This document shows positions 28,808-38,985 of a DNA stretch of 64,000 bases, piece after piece. Position 1 is the stretch's first letter. Every line of letters begins with the position of its first letter. The translations under genes and the position numbers were made by a program. The stretch covers positions 401,365 to 465,364 of the forward strand of contig NW_005200333.1 of the NCBI RefSeq assembly GCF_000372725.1, in the 5' to 3' direction. This stretch comes from Emiliania huxleyi CCMP1516. Its lineage: Eukaryota; Haptophyta; Isochrysidales; Noelaerhabdaceae. Under the pieces are notes generated by a model, which made no database searches, was not told the origin of the DNA, and saw only the letters and a list, made by a program, of their open reading frames with translations.

Positions 28808-30659
28808 ATGACGGACCGCCTCTCCCCACACGCGTACGTGCTGGCCTTTGTCGTGGCGCTCGACATGCTGGCTGTGTCGCTCGTCGTGCCGCTCCTCCCA
28901 GCGCGGTACAAGGAGCTCGGTGTCGAGCCGGTCTACAGAGGCCTCGTCGGCTCCATCTACTCCGCCTCCCAGCTCTGCGGCGGCCTCGTGATGGGCTTTG
29001 TCGGCGACCACTTGGAGGACCGGCGAAGCGTGCTGCTCCTCTCCTTTGCCGGTGCCGCGGTCAGCTACGCCATGGTCGGCTTCGCCACGTCGGTGTGGCT
29101 CCTCGCCGCTTCCAGAGTGGTGGTCGGCCTGGTGAAGCAGACCATGACATCGAGCAAGGCGATGACGCTGCAGTGGAGCTCGGACCGGACGCGCGCGCGC
29201 GCGATCGGCCTCACCTCCTCGGCCGCCACGTTTGGCTGGGTCGCCGGCTCCTCCGTCACCGGCATCCTCCGCGGGCTGTCGCCGTCGGCACCGTCCGCGG
29301 TGGCGGTCTCCCTCTACGCGGTGTGCGCGTCTCTCGTCCTCTCTTTTCTTCCGCTGACGCCGCCGAGGCCTGGCAGCGGCGGCGGTGGCGGCGGCAGCGG
29401 CGGCGGCAGCAGCGGCCACACGGCAGCGTCCGCCACCAAGCCGGCGGCGGCACGGGGCTTCCGAGACAAGGCGCGGCGCGTCTTCGGCAGCTCTGCCATA
29501 GCGAGGCTGCTCGCCCTCAAGGTTGGGTACGGACTCGTTGCGCGCGCGGCGGGCTCGCTCCAGGCACCTTCGCACTTAGCGCCGCCGCCCGCGCAACCTC
29601 GCACCCAAACACTCGCACCCAACGTCCTCACTCACTCACTCACGCGCCTGCCCCACAGCCCCCTGCCCCGCAGGCCTCCTCGGAGATGGGCCATCTCGGA
29701 TAATCTCGCGTGATCTCGGGTACACTCGGACACCTGCCCCACACACCCACAGGCCTCGTGGGAGATGGACCGCTTCGGCCTCGACGTCTCTCGCCTCGGC
29801 TACCTCACCACCGCGAAGGAGCGGCGTCTACCCTCGCCGAGAGTACCCGAGAGTACCCGAGAGTACCCGAGAGTACCCGAGAGTACCCGAGAGTACCCGA
29901 GAGTACCCGAGAGTACCGGAGAGTACCCGAGAGTACCCGAGAGTACCCGAGAGTACCCGAGAGTACCCGTCTCCTCTCGCCGCGTGCTGCCACGGGGAGA
30001 GGGCGGCGGCGCGTGACCGCCTCCAGGCCGGCTCTAGGCGCTCGGCACGGGCAGCCTTCTCGAGCTCACCCGAGAGTACCCGAGAGTAGCCCAGATCGCC
30101 CGAGATCTAGGCGCTCGGCACCGCAGCCTTCTCGGCGCTCGTGGCTGGCCGCGCTGTCGCCGCGGTCGGCGAGGCGTCCACCTTGGGGCCTCTGCCTCGT
30201 CGCTGCAGCCTACGCGCGAGATCAGCCGAGATTCGCCGAGATTAGGCGTCCGCCTTTCGAGCGAGTCTCTGCCTCGCAGCCGCCGCCGCCGTGCTCGAGA
30301 TGGCGTTCGCCGACGTTTGGGCGTACGCGCTGGTCTGCGTGCCGCTCAAGCTCGCAGCCGGCCTGCTGGCGGGCTTGGCGCTGGAGAGCTTGCTGGCGAG
30401 GCTCGTGCCAAAGGCGGAGCTCGGCGCGTCGCTCGCCGTACTCGACGTCCTGCAGTCCGGGTGCGGTGTGCTCGCGCCGCTGCTCGGCGGGGCCGCGATG
30501 CAGTACGGCGGCCTGCAGGCGCTGCCGGCACTCGCGGCCGCGGGCTATGCGTGCCTGCTGCTGCTCTCCTTCGCCGCACTGCCGGCCGCCTCTTCGGTGG
30601 CGGACGCTGCCGCAGGAAGTGCAAGTGGCGTTGGCGGCGAAGTCAAAAAGGAACGCTGA
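28808..30659 (+). CDS. MFS transporter, SLC22A18/MFSD-like
   Basis: ATG 28808 (MTDRLSPHAYVLAFVVALD) opens six hydrophobic segments with the MFS loop 2-3 motif GFVGDHLEDRRS, then a Gly/Ser-rich central loop. My exon model is 28808-29563, 29753-29812, 30111-30198, 30280-30659, one frame of 428 codons. Exon 2 gives SWEMDRFGLDVSRLGYL, exon 3 ALGTAAFSALVAGRAVAAVG, and exon 4 the C-terminal helices (FADVWAYALVCVPLKLAAG, CGVLAPLLGGAAMQYGG). These fit a 12-TM drug:H+ antiporter-like fold; the substrate is unknown. Introns 1 and 2 appear GC-AG, intron 3 GT-AG. Intron 2 holds a 10-bp minisatellite and a decoy copy of the exon 3 start. The exon 2-3 and 3-4 borders are the least certain part. Confidence 0.72.
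29839..29972. repeat. 10-bp minisatellite (CGAGAGTACC)n in an MFS intron
   Basis: About thirteen almost perfect CGAGAGTACC units, recurring weakly at 30070-30090. It lies entirely in the intron between MFS exons 2 and 3. Confidence 0.95.
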
Positions 30660-31188
30660 GGGCCCGGTTCCCGCACATTTCCCTGGTTTCATAAAACCCT
30701 CACTCAGAGAGAGGTGAGAGCATGTTCCCTTAATCCCTAGAGCAGCACACATGTGCGAATCGTGGTTCTTGTTACGTGCTACTCCGCTTTGTTTCTTTCT
30801 GTTTCGGCACAAAAATATCCGCCGTTGGCCCCGATCGCAGTCGGGGCCAGATAAAGAGAAAAACGGTTGAGAACGCGCCAGATCCCCAGAAGCAAATCTC
30901 CCGTTATCGACGGCCCGATGATCGTGCTCTCTTAGCTTCCACACCTTCGCCCGCTTACCTGCTCGCGAGCAGCCGCTGCCAGTTCTGCTGCGGCGTGCGC
31001 ACCAGCCATGCGGGGTACGGCGTGGGGATGCCGAGGGCGACGCACATCCCGAAGAGGCCTAGAAGAAGGTGAACGAGTAGTAAGGGCCGCTGGCTCTGCA
31101 GGCGGCGCGGCGGGGTCGAAGGGGAGGCCGAGGCGAGCGTGACGGGCACACATGCAAACAGGGCAATCCTCTCACCCCCCCCCCCCTC
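30660..31188. other. Convergent intergenic region
   Basis: 3' ends of the MFS gene (+) and the SnoaL-like gene (-) meet here. No gene is supported. A CCCCCCCCCC run lies at 31176. Confidence 0.5.
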
Positions 31189-32388
31189 TCATTCCCCTTG
31201 TGCGCCTCCAAGGCCTTCGGTGTTGCCCATCCGCCGGTCCATCACGTAGCCGCCCGTGAGCGCGACGCACCGGCCCTCAGTGTCAAACTGAGCGGAGCCG
31301 CACTCCGGCGGCGCCTCCCACCGCTTGCCTGTGGGCGGGTAGCTCGAGCCGAGGAGGCGGAGCGTCGCCGAGTGCGTGCCGCTGCGCGAGTAGGTGTACC
31401 AGACGCGGTTGACGTCGAAGGGGCAGACGCGCACGTCGCGGTAGCTGTACTCCAGGTCCGGGAAAGCCTGCTTCACAGGCGGAGGTGTGAACATCCCTCG
31501 CAGTCTATGCACACAAGTGGAGGTGGGGCGAGTCTGGGGAGAAACCTCGCGCAGGTTGGACTCTCCATACGAGGAGAGGAACTCAGCCTTGCGGAGAGGG
31601 CCAACCACGGGGCCGGTGAAGGTGAACGAGTCGGCGAGCAGTTCGGGCCGCTCCGCGCCGTAGTCCGTCTCAAGCAGCGCGGCGCATAGCTCGAGCAGTC
31701 GCTCCTCAGACAGCGCATCCGAAGTCGCCAGCCGCGGCACCTCGAGCAGCGACGGCTCCGGAGGCGGCGGCGCCAGGCGCAGCAGGCGCAGCGCCGGGCC
31801 GAGGAGGTCGCCGCAGGAGCGCGTGACCACCGGCGGGAGAGGGACGCCGATGCCTTCCAGAACGCCGAAGAGCCCACCAAGCCCGCCCGTGGTACCAACT
31901 CGGCGGTCCATCGGGTAGCCTGTCGTGATCTCGCGCAGCTTACCCGCGCCGTCGAAGCGGAGTGAGACCGCCTCTGGCGGCGACTCGAAGGCCACGGGCG
32001 GCGACTTGGCCTCCGCCTGGATCCCTCCAAAGTTGAGCGTGCCTGTGTGCGTCCCACGGCATCGCATCGTGCACCAGACGCGGTTCGGGTCGTCCGCGTC
32101 GATCCGAAAGTCGTGGTAGCGGGCGTCAAAGTCCGGGATCGCAGCCTCGAGGTCAAGGCTCGCGGTTGCGCCAATGAGCGCCTCCTTGCCGAGCGGGCCC
32201 ACCAGCGGCGCCACAAACTCAAAATCCTCTGATAGCGCCTCTCGCAGGTCGGCAGCGTTCGTCGGGCCGAGCTCTCGATTGCCGAGAGCAAAGTAGGCGC
32301 GGGCCTTTGCGATGGTGGCGTCGTTCACACGCGGCGGGGCGAGCGGCGAGGCCACGCCGCACGAACGATGCACCAGCAAGACGAGCAT
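31189..32388 (-). CDS. Tandem SnoaL/NTF2-like domain protein
   Basis: ATG 32388 (MLVLLVHRSCGVAS) is followed by two homologous cone-shaped NTF2-like modules. Module 1 has DFEFVAPLVGPLGKEALI, IPDFDARYHDFRIDADDPNR and WCTMRCRGTHTG. Module 2 has SFTFTGPVVGPLRKAEFL, FPDLEYSYRDVRVCPFDVNR and WYTYSRSGTHSA. Each ends with a Y.MDRR.G.T.GLGG signature. Such modules bind small hydrophobic ligands or act as cyclases/isomerases. The repeated end signature suggests an internal gene duplication. A 78-bp GT-AG intron (31468-31545) interrupts module 2, shown by the exact alignment of both modules once it is removed. The hydrophobic N-terminus could be a targeting peptide. Confidence 0.75.
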   Translation of the reverse strand: MLVLLVHRSCGVASPLAPPRVNDATIAKARAYFALGNRELGPTNAADLREALSEDFEFVAPLVGPLGKEALIGATASLDLEAAIPDFDARYHDFRIDADDPNRVWCTMRCRGTHTGTLNFGGIQAEAKSPPVAFESPPEAVSLRFDGAGKLREITTGYPMDRRVGTTGGLGGLFGVLEGIGVPLPPVVTRSCGDLLGPALRLLRLAPPPPEPSLLEVPRLATSDALSEERLLELCAALLETDYGAERPELLADSFTFTGPVVGPLRKAEFLSSYGESNLREVSPQTRPTSTCVHRLRGMFTPPPVKQAFPDLEYSYRDVRVCPFDVNRVWYTYSRSGTHSATLRLLGSSYPPTGKRWEAPPECGSAQFDTEGRCVALTGGYVMDRRMGNTEGLGGAQGE

Positions 32389-32899
32389 GGCACGCGGTGG
32401 GCTTGGAGAAGGCGAAAGGGTTGATGCGGCGGCAGCTGCAGCGCGGCTATCGAGCCGTGCGGTGAGTGCGCCGATGCCGGCACAGTCTCTTCTACCCCTC
32501 CCTCGCCCCCGTGGCAGAAGCACCCGGGTGGTCCGAGGGGTGCTAGAGCCCGGCGTCGGAGACTCGCGCACGCGCACGAGATTGAGCAGCTCAGAGCGAG
32601 CCGCGAGCAGCGAGAGAGAGCGCGTGACTGCGAGCGCGCGCGGGTCGCGACGGCCCGAGAGAGAGAGAGCAGAGTGTGAAGAGAGAGAGTGGTGACATTC
32701 GTACCTTTGGGACTCGATGTGGGACTCGGCGGTGTGAGCGATTCTAAGATACGGTATGAGGGGGCGGCGGGTTCCGTGAGCAATAGGCGTCGCGGGGGTC
32801 TAGACATGCAGATCGCGGAGGCACAGCAATGCGGCGAGGCAAGCGCGAGCGGACGCCGGAACTAGCGCCAATTCACATTGCCGAATTGTGCCCCGACCA
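32389..32899. other. Divergent intergenic region with (GA)n runs
   Basis: It separates the SnoaL-like gene (-) from the cold-shock gene (+). Several GAGAGAGAG runs occur at 32600-32690. Confidence 0.5.
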
Positions 32900-34336
32900 A
32901 TGGACCCTTCCCTCGCACCGACCGAGGGCGGGGCGTCGCCGCCGCCGGTGGAGGTCCCTCCGCCCGCGCCGACGTCCGAAGAGACGCGCTACCGCGGCAA
33001 GGTGGCGCGCTGGACCGCCGACCGCGGCTTTGGCTTCATCGAGCCGGACGACGGTGCGCACAACTGTGGCCCGGCCTCATGCGCGCCCGCGCTGTGCGCG
33101 TGGAGGGGGGAGGGGCGCCCCGCCGGCGCTGGGCGAGGCCGCGGGCGGACCCGCGCAACCCGCGCGCCCGCGCCTCAGCCGCCTCCGCCTCCCGCACCCG
33201 GCCATCCTCGCCGTGCCGCGCCCTCATCTCCCGCCATCTGGCCCAATCCCCGGCGGGCCGCCTCGCCCGCTCGCTGACGGCCCGCCCGCCGGCTGTGCCG
33301 ACGCAGGCGGCGAGGACCTCTTCTGCCACTTCTCCAACATCCTTGACGGCAACGCCCTTGAGGCGGGCAGCCAGGTTGAGTTTGTCAAGGCTCGCCTGGC
33401 CGGCCCCGCAGCCCCTTGCCGCCCTTGCCGGGGGCACCGCCCGCGCCGCCTTCTCCGCCCGCGCCGCCGCCGCCGCCGCCTTCGCCGCTCGCGCCGCCGC
33501 CGCCCCCGCCCGTGCCGGAACCGCCGCCCTCGCCCCCACCCGCTCCGCCCGCCGGCACCGCCGATGCTACCCTCGCCGCACTCTCCGCCGCCTCTGCCAC
33601 ACTGCCACTCACCCGCGTTTCACTCCGCTGCAACTTGTCCCCCCCCCCCCCCCTCACCTCGCCGGCGCCGACAGCCGCGCACGCTCACGCGCAGGTGTAC
33701 GACGAGCGGCGCGGCAAGGAGCGGGCCGAGCAGGTGACGGGCGGCTGCCAGGTGGAGACAAGCCGAGAGTAGCCGTGATTAGCCGAGATTGGCCGAGATT
33801 GGCCGAGCAGGTGACGGGCGGCTGCCAGGTGTCGCCGCCGCCTCGCCACCCACCGCCGCCGCCGCGCCGCCCGCCGCCGCCCCTCCCCTTCCTCACTCAC
33901 TCTCTCACCCACTCCCTCGCTCCCTCACCCACTCCCTCCCTCGCTCCCTCCCTCCCTCCCTCCCTCCCTCCAACCCCTCCAGGTCGAGCGCTCCAACATG
34001 GGGCCGATGGGAGGCGGCCGCTCGCGCGGTGGAGAGTAGCCGAGAGGAGCCGAGAGGAGCCGAGGGGAGCCGAGAGGAGCCGAGATGAGCCGAGTTGGGG
34101 GAGGCTGCGCCCGCGGTGAGCCAACCTCCTCTGCCCGATGGCGGCTGGCCTCAGCCCCGCCCCGGTGCCTTCCGCCTGCCCGTCGAGCTGGTCCCGCGCC
34201 CTCGCCCCCAGGCGTGTGCTTCGACTTCCAAAAGGGGCAATGCACGCGGGGCGCCTCGTGCCGCTTCTCGCACGAGGGAGGGTACGGCGGAGGGTACGGG
34301 CGCATGGGAGGGTACCCGATGGGAGGCAAGATCTAG
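32900..34336 (+). CDS. Cold-shock domain plus CCCH zinc-finger RNA-binding protein
   Basis: Five exons (32900-33053, 33307-33389, 33695-33751, 33983-34028, 34212-34336) give 154 residues. Residues about 35-95 are a cold-shock domain: GKVARWTADRGFGFIEPDDG, then GEDLFCHFSNI with the RNP1-like GFGFI and RNP2-like DLFCHF. After a Gly/Arg spacer comes CFDFQKGQCTRGASCRFSH, a C-x7-C-x5-C-x3-H zinc finger, and a GGYGGGYG tail. Both modules bind single-stranded nucleic acid, so an mRNA-binding or processing role is expected. Intron 2 uses GC-AG, the others GT-AG. A 30-bp perfect repeat (33725-33754 and 33802-33831) spans the exon 3 donor region. Gly-rich exons beyond the gap (34836-35453) may extend an alternative isoform. 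Confidence 0.85.
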
Positions 34337-34735
34337 CCGAGATCCAGCCGAGATCCAGCCGAGATCCAGCCGAGATCCAGCCGAGGTACAGCCGAGATAC
34401 AGCCGAGATACAGCCAAGATACAGCCGAGATACAGCCCGATGTTCACCGCCCCGGGCGCCCCCCTGATCGGAGGCGCCGCCGCATCGCACCCCCCATCCT
34501 CCCAGCACCTCCCCCACACCTCCCCGCACCTCGCCACCTCGCCGCAGCTCGGCACCTCGCCGCACTTCGCCACCTCGCCGCACCTCGCCGCACCAATCTC
34601 CTCGGCGCGGGGCAAGGGCACCAAACTGGCTCGCCACATCTCGCCAGATCTCGCCACCATACCTCGCCGCATCTCCCCTGCAGGTGGTGGCGCTGCTCGA
34701 GAAGCTGCCCGCCGAGACGATCACGCTCGACCCGC
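34337..34735. other. Spacer containing a copy of a UTP7 intron/exon junction
   Basis: 34330-34445 is a tandem (GATCCAGCC/GATACAGCC)n array. About 34560-34735 is essentially identical to 41760-41935, the end of UTP7 intron 7 and start of exon 8, and it stops exactly at the N gap. Confidence 0.8.
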
Positions 34736-34835
34736 NNNNNNNNNNNNNNNNNNNNNNNNNNNNNNNNNNNNNNNNNNNNNNNNNNNNNNNNNNNNNNNNN
34801 NNNNNNNNNNNNNNNNNNNNNNNNNNNNNNNNNNN
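34736..34835. other. Assembly gap (100 N)
   Basis: Exactly 100 N of unknown true size. Its left flank duplicates UTP7 sequence from 7 kb away, so the join is suspect. Confidence 1.
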
Positions 34836-35453
34836 CATGGGCGGCCGGCGGGCGGATCCCGGATGGAGGGTACGCGGTGCCGTTACTCCCGCCTTCCCCC
34901 CCCCCCCCCCCGGAAGGCTGCCCGCCGCCCGCCGCCCTCGGCCTCCTCTCGCCTGCCGCCCGTCCTTGGCCTTTGCGCGCCCGCCCTCCCCCACTGCCGC
35001 CGCACCTCCCGCCACGCACCTCCCGCCACACACACACACCTCCCGCCACTCTCCCCCTCCCGCCACACACCTCTCCCTCGCGCGACCAGCCCTTGCTCCC
35101 CACATCTCCCCACATCTCCCCACATCTCCCCACATCTCCCCACATCTCCCCTGCAGGTGAGCCCGGTGAGCGCCACCGTCAGCTACAGCGGTGGCGGTGG
35201 CGGCGGCGGCGGCGGCGCCGGCTACAACGGCATGCTCTCGCCCGGAGGCACGCCGGGAGGCGCGCGCTAGGCAGCGCCGTCTCTGATCCGTCTCTGATCT
35301 GTCTCTGACCCGTCTCACTGATCTGTCTCTGACCCGTCTCTCTGACCCGTCTCTCTGGCCCTTCCAGGCGTCCCCGGCAGCGGCTTCGCGCCGGGCGCCG
35401 CGCCGGCGGGGTACGCGGCCCCGCCGGGCGGACAGCCGGGCGGGAACTGGTGA
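34836..35453 (+). CDS. Gly-rich C-terminal exons, 5' part lost in gap
   Basis: After the gap an exon end reads AAGGRIPDGGYA (about 34840-34875). Exon 35157-35259 follows (VSATVSYSGG, poly-Gly, YNGMLSPGGTPG), then exon 35365-35453 ending PPGGQPGGNW before a TGA. The intron 35260-35364 is GC-AG and the phases agree. The composition fits the tail of a Gly-rich RNA-binding protein, so these may be further 3' exons of the cold-shock/CCCH gene or of a similar neighbour. Confidence 0.5.
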
Positions 35454-35890
35454 GGCGCAAAGACAAAGGCCTCGTTCGCGCGTCTGGCGGCCGCGGTCCG
35501 CGGGCGGGCCGCGCCGCCGTCTGAGGGGATGTCGCTTTGGCGCCGGCCGGGGGAGGGGCGAGGGGGGGGGCGGGGGGGTCAAGGGGGGGGGTGGAGGTGG
35601 GCTGCCCTGTACGCGAGACGGGCGGCCCCTGCACGGGGCCGGCAATGGCCGCCAAAAGCGTCCTCCCACCCATGGGGGGTGGAGGCTACCGCGCCGGGGA
35701 GGCGGCTGGATCGAATAAGTTGCAGGCGAGCGGCCGGGGGCGCGCCGTCTAAGCATGTGTGTCGAATCTCACTACCGCTTGTCCGCATGTGTCGAATCCC
35801 GCTTCATCTTTCTGATTTTTTTTGGCGGGAACAAGTGAGCCGAAAAAGAATTTCAAGAATAACGGCTAGGGGCAGGGCCTGCCTTCCGTC
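35454..35890. other. Convergent intergenic region
   Basis: Poly-G runs at 35560-35595 and an AT-richer patch at 35800-35860. No gene is supported. Confidence 0.5.
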
Positions 35891-37409
35891 CTACGGCTGC
35901 GCCTCTCGCCACTCTCGGATCTGCCGGCGCAGCATGTGTGGTGCGGGAAGAGGCCAGTGTTCTCGAGCTCCGCACGCGCGCACCCGTCATCGGGCTCGTC
36001 GACTGATCGCCGTCCGCTCGTAAGCATGCCCGTCCGCTGCCATCACCGGGTCGCCCATGACCTCGGTCGTGATCAGGCAGATGAAGTCGGCCGGTGGCTC
36101 CTCCTCATCCACCAAAGGCTCATCCACCAAAGGCGGCCTCTCTGCAGCCAAAGAGGACGACACTTGCTCCTCCGCCGCCCGCCTCTCCTCCTCCAGCCTC
36201 GCGCTCTCCTCGAGCGCCGCCGCCACTCCGCCTCCTCCGCCGCCCGTGCTACCTGCTCCTCGGGCTCCCGCGACGGCCCAGCGCCGCCCCCGCTGCCCTT
36301 CCCCTTCTTCTTCTTCTTCTTCCCCTTCTTGCTCTCCTTGCCGCGCTCCCCCACCTCCTTCTCCGCCTCCTCCTCCGCCAGCAGCGCCTCTGCATGCCGC
36401 GCCGCCTCCGCCTCTGCCACCGCTCTCTCCGCCTCCCTTGCCGCTGCCTCCGCCGCCGCCTCCGCCACCGCATGCTCCTCGAGGGCGCGCACGCACCTGG
36501 CGTGGCCCCTCTCCTTGGCATACTGCAGCGCGGAGCCGCGGACTTGCCGTCCTCACAGCGCAGCGCCGCGTCTGCGCCCGCCCGAAGCAAGCGGAGCACG
36601 GTGGCAGGGTGGCCTTGGCTGGCGGCTGCCATCAGTGCGGTGTCGCCGTTGCTGGTCTGTTTGTTCGTCTCCGCGCCGCGCTGGATCAGCAAGTCGACCG
36701 ACCGCTCGTGGCCATTGCCGGCGGCGGCCATCAGCGCGGTGACGCCGTCGCTGTTCTGCTGGTTTACCTCCGCGCCGCGCTGCAGCAGCAGGTCGACCAC
36801 CCGCTCGTGGCCATGCTGGGCGGCGATCATCAGCGCGGTGATCAGCAGAGAGACGCCGCTCACATCGTCTACCCCGCAAGTCGCGTTGACCCGCCCGCCG
36901 CTGTCGAGCCACGCCAGCAGCGCCGCCTCGTCGCCTTGCGCAGCCGCTTGCCTGGCCTCCTCGGGCAGGCTGCCCAGCGAGCCGGAAACAGCCACGGCCC
37001 CCGCCGCCGCCTCGCCCGAGGAAGCGCCGCCCGCGCCGCCCGCCGCCGCCTCGCGCCGGCCCGCAGTCACCTCCGCGATGTGCTGCCGGAAGGCCTCGAC
37101 GCACTCGGCGTGGGCCTTCTCCTTGGCCAGCTGCAGCGCAGACTTGCCGCCGTCAGAACGCAGCGCCGCGTCTGCGCCCGCCCGAAGCAGGCGGAGCACG
37201 ATGGCGGCCATCAGCGTGGTGTTGCCATCGCTGTCCAGCACGTTGACCTCCGCGCCGTGCTGCAGCAGCAGCTCGACCATCCGCTCGTGGCCGTTGTCGG
37301 CGGCAGCCATCAGTGCGGTGTCGCCGTTGCTGTTCTGCAGGTTGATCTCCGCGCCGCGCTGCAACAGCAGGTCGACCACCCGCTCGTGGCCGCTGCTGGC
37401 GGCGCTCAT
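35891..37409 (-). pseudogene. Ankyrin-repeat / coiled-coil / U-box protein, reading frame damaged
   Basis: Six or more ankyrin repeats are clear (GHERVVDLLLQRGAEINLQN, NGDTALMAAADNGHERMVEL, GVTALMAAAGNGHERSVDLL). An Ala/Glu coiled coil ([17 protein letters not shown]), a Lys-rich stretch and a U-box (ADFICLITTEVMGDPVMAAD ... SPMTGA ... LRRQIREW) follow. This is the layout of plant/algal ankyrin-U-box E3 ligases. The domains lie in different frames. One shift coincides with an extra 8-bp GGCTCCGC compared with the sister repeat near 36530, a second lies in the coiled coil near 36235, and the U-box itself is shifted and shortened near 36015-35935. It is either a recent host pseudogene or a poorly assembled real gene. 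The N-terminus starts inside a repeat and is probably truncated. Confidence 0.6.
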
Positions 37410-37483
37410 CAGTGCGATGCAACAGTGCGTGACCTGCCCGGGCAGGATGATCTTCGCGCCTTATGTCCCGCAGAGCCAGAGGC

Positions 37484-37938
37484 CGTCTTCTGATAAATGC
37501 AGTATGGAAGATACAAAGAGGCGGAGGAGCAACGAGCGCCCTGGCGTGAGCCGAAGACACTCCCTCCGTAGACACTGATCACACACGGGTGGGACAGGGT
37601 GGGTCACAACAACGAGGCTCGAGAGCGTGCACGACAGAGCGACAACGCAGCGCACTGCCGTCCAGTCGGCGAAGGGACGGCTGCTGCGCAAAGTGATCAG
37701 TTCTAATGAATGTACCGGGGCCCAACGGATAGATGAATCCGGGGCACCCTCCGCTCGAATCCCTGGCCGGGGGTTCGAGGTGGCCCCCACCCTGGGGCCT
37801 CCCATCAAAGGGACTGCGGCAGAAGACGCCCAATCTTGCACAAGTGCAAGAACCATACGTCTTCTGATAAATGCAGTATGGAAGATACAAAGAGACGGAG
37901 GAGCAACGAGCGCCCTGGCGTGAGCCGAAGACACTCCC
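37484..37938. repeat. 81-bp repeat pair enclosing one 257-bp repeat
   Basis: CGTCTTCTGATAAATGCAGT through GCCGAAGACACTCCC occurs at 37484-37564 and 37858-37938 with one difference seen. The 257-bp repeat (37603-37859) lies between them. The arrangement looks like a partial tandem duplication of about 374 bp. Confidence 0.9.
37603..37859. repeat. 257-bp direct repeat, left copy
   Basis: Same length and nearly identical to 38986-39242. It contains the perfect hairpin TCTTGCACAAGTGCAAGA and a GCTCGAATCCC box that resembles a polymerase III B box. Confidence 0.9.
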
Positions 37939-38061
37939 AACTGCGCTCCGTCACCGGTGTCGCGGTCTCCCCCACTGAGGACGATCTGCGGGGGGGAGTC
38001 GCGCCGCCGGCATGTATCTGTGCAACTGTGTTTTTGCCTTGTCCCGTTTGATGGAGCAAAG

Positions 38062-38934
38062 TCACGGGCCGCCCGCGCTTGAAGGCGGTCGCGCCAGGCG
38101 CGGAGTCTCAACCTCCGCAGAGTAGTTCTGAAAAGAGTTGGTCCTCAGGCAGGCCGGGAAACTCGAGCGGGTAGTCTTCAGCATGCTGAGCACATGCCGA
38201 GCGAGCAGGGAGGGGTGCCCATCGCTCGCTCGCGGAGTGATGTGACCAGCGGCGGCGGCGAGCGATGCAGCCCCCACGACGGCGCTCCCCATGGGATCGA
38301 CGCGCGCTGCCGCCGTGAAGACGGGCCCCAAGCAGCGGGTCGTGTCAGACAGGGCTGCGAACGGGACGTCGGCCGTAGGGTCGCAAAGAGCCCCGACTGT
38401 CGCGTACTGCAAGAAGTCGACGGCCTTTGCTTCTGCAGATGGCGCTGGTCCCAAGGGTGTGATCGCCTCAGAGTACCCCAAATCGCCCCACTGCAGATAG
38501 AGCTCGGGCACCGGGATTTGGCGGGAGTGCAGAGCCTGGATGCACACCGTACGGAACGCATCCTCATCCACGTGCACCGTGCTGAAAACGCCGAGGTCGG
38601 ACAAGGCGCCGAGGATGCGGCGCCAAGCCGCGGCCAATACGGCCAGCCGCAAGACGCTGAGCCTGTCAAAGTGGGTGGCCACAGCGGGCTCGGGCTCACT
38701 GAAGGGGAGCAGCGCACTGATGGCGACCCACTGCGGAATCTGGACCCACGACGGTTGCATCCCCGGAGGAGGAGGGGGCAGCTGGAGGAAGGCCGGATTG
38801 CCCACCACAGACCACGGAATGAAGCGCAGGGTTGAGCCCACCACTGTTGAGTCGACGGGTATCACCAGTGGCTTTGCGGGATCGGGGTGCTGCTCGGCCG
38901 GAATGCTGAGCTCGGCGGCAGTGAGGTCTGGCAT
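38062..38934 (-). CDS. Hypothetical protein between the 257-bp direct repeats
   Basis: ATG 38934 (MPDLTAAELSIPAEQH) opens 290 residues with normal composition: PLVIPVDSTVVGSTLRFIPW, a PPPPPGMQPSW loop, helical segments (RLSVLRLAVLAAAWRRILGA) and VDEDAFRTVCIQALHS. No family is recognised. It sits wholly between two near-identical 257-bp direct repeats, so it could be the cargo of a small repeat-flanked mobile element or simply a host gene in a duplicated area. The frame continues upstream through the right-hand repeat, which is probably fortuitous. Confidence 0.45.
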   Translation of the reverse strand: MPDLTAAELSIPAEQHPDPAKPLVIPVDSTVVGSTLRFIPWSVVGNPAFLQLPPPPPGMQPSWVQIPQWVAISALLPFSEPEPAVATHFDRLSVLRLAVLAAAWRRILGALSDLGVFSTVHVDEDAFRTVCIQALHSRQIPVPELYLQWGDLGYSEAITPLGPAPSAEAKAVDFLQYATVGALCDPTADVPFAALSDTTRCLGPVFTAAARVDPMGSAVVGAASLAAAAGHITPRASDGHPSLLARHVLSMLKTTRSSFPACLRTNSFQNYSAEVETPRLARPPSSAGGP

Positions 38935-38985
38935 CGCAGCGCCGGTCGTCTCGTCGAGGGCTACCGCTCTCGACTCTACTCCCGT

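Noticed and set aside
29839-29972. CRISPR-like regular array
   Set aside because: The 10-bp units are contiguous with no spacers, in an intron of a eukaryotic gene; it is a minisatellite.
37700-37790. tRNA gene in the 257-bp repeat
   Set aside because: A GCTCGAATCCC box resembles a B box, but no cloverleaf with acceptor and anticodon arms could be drawn.
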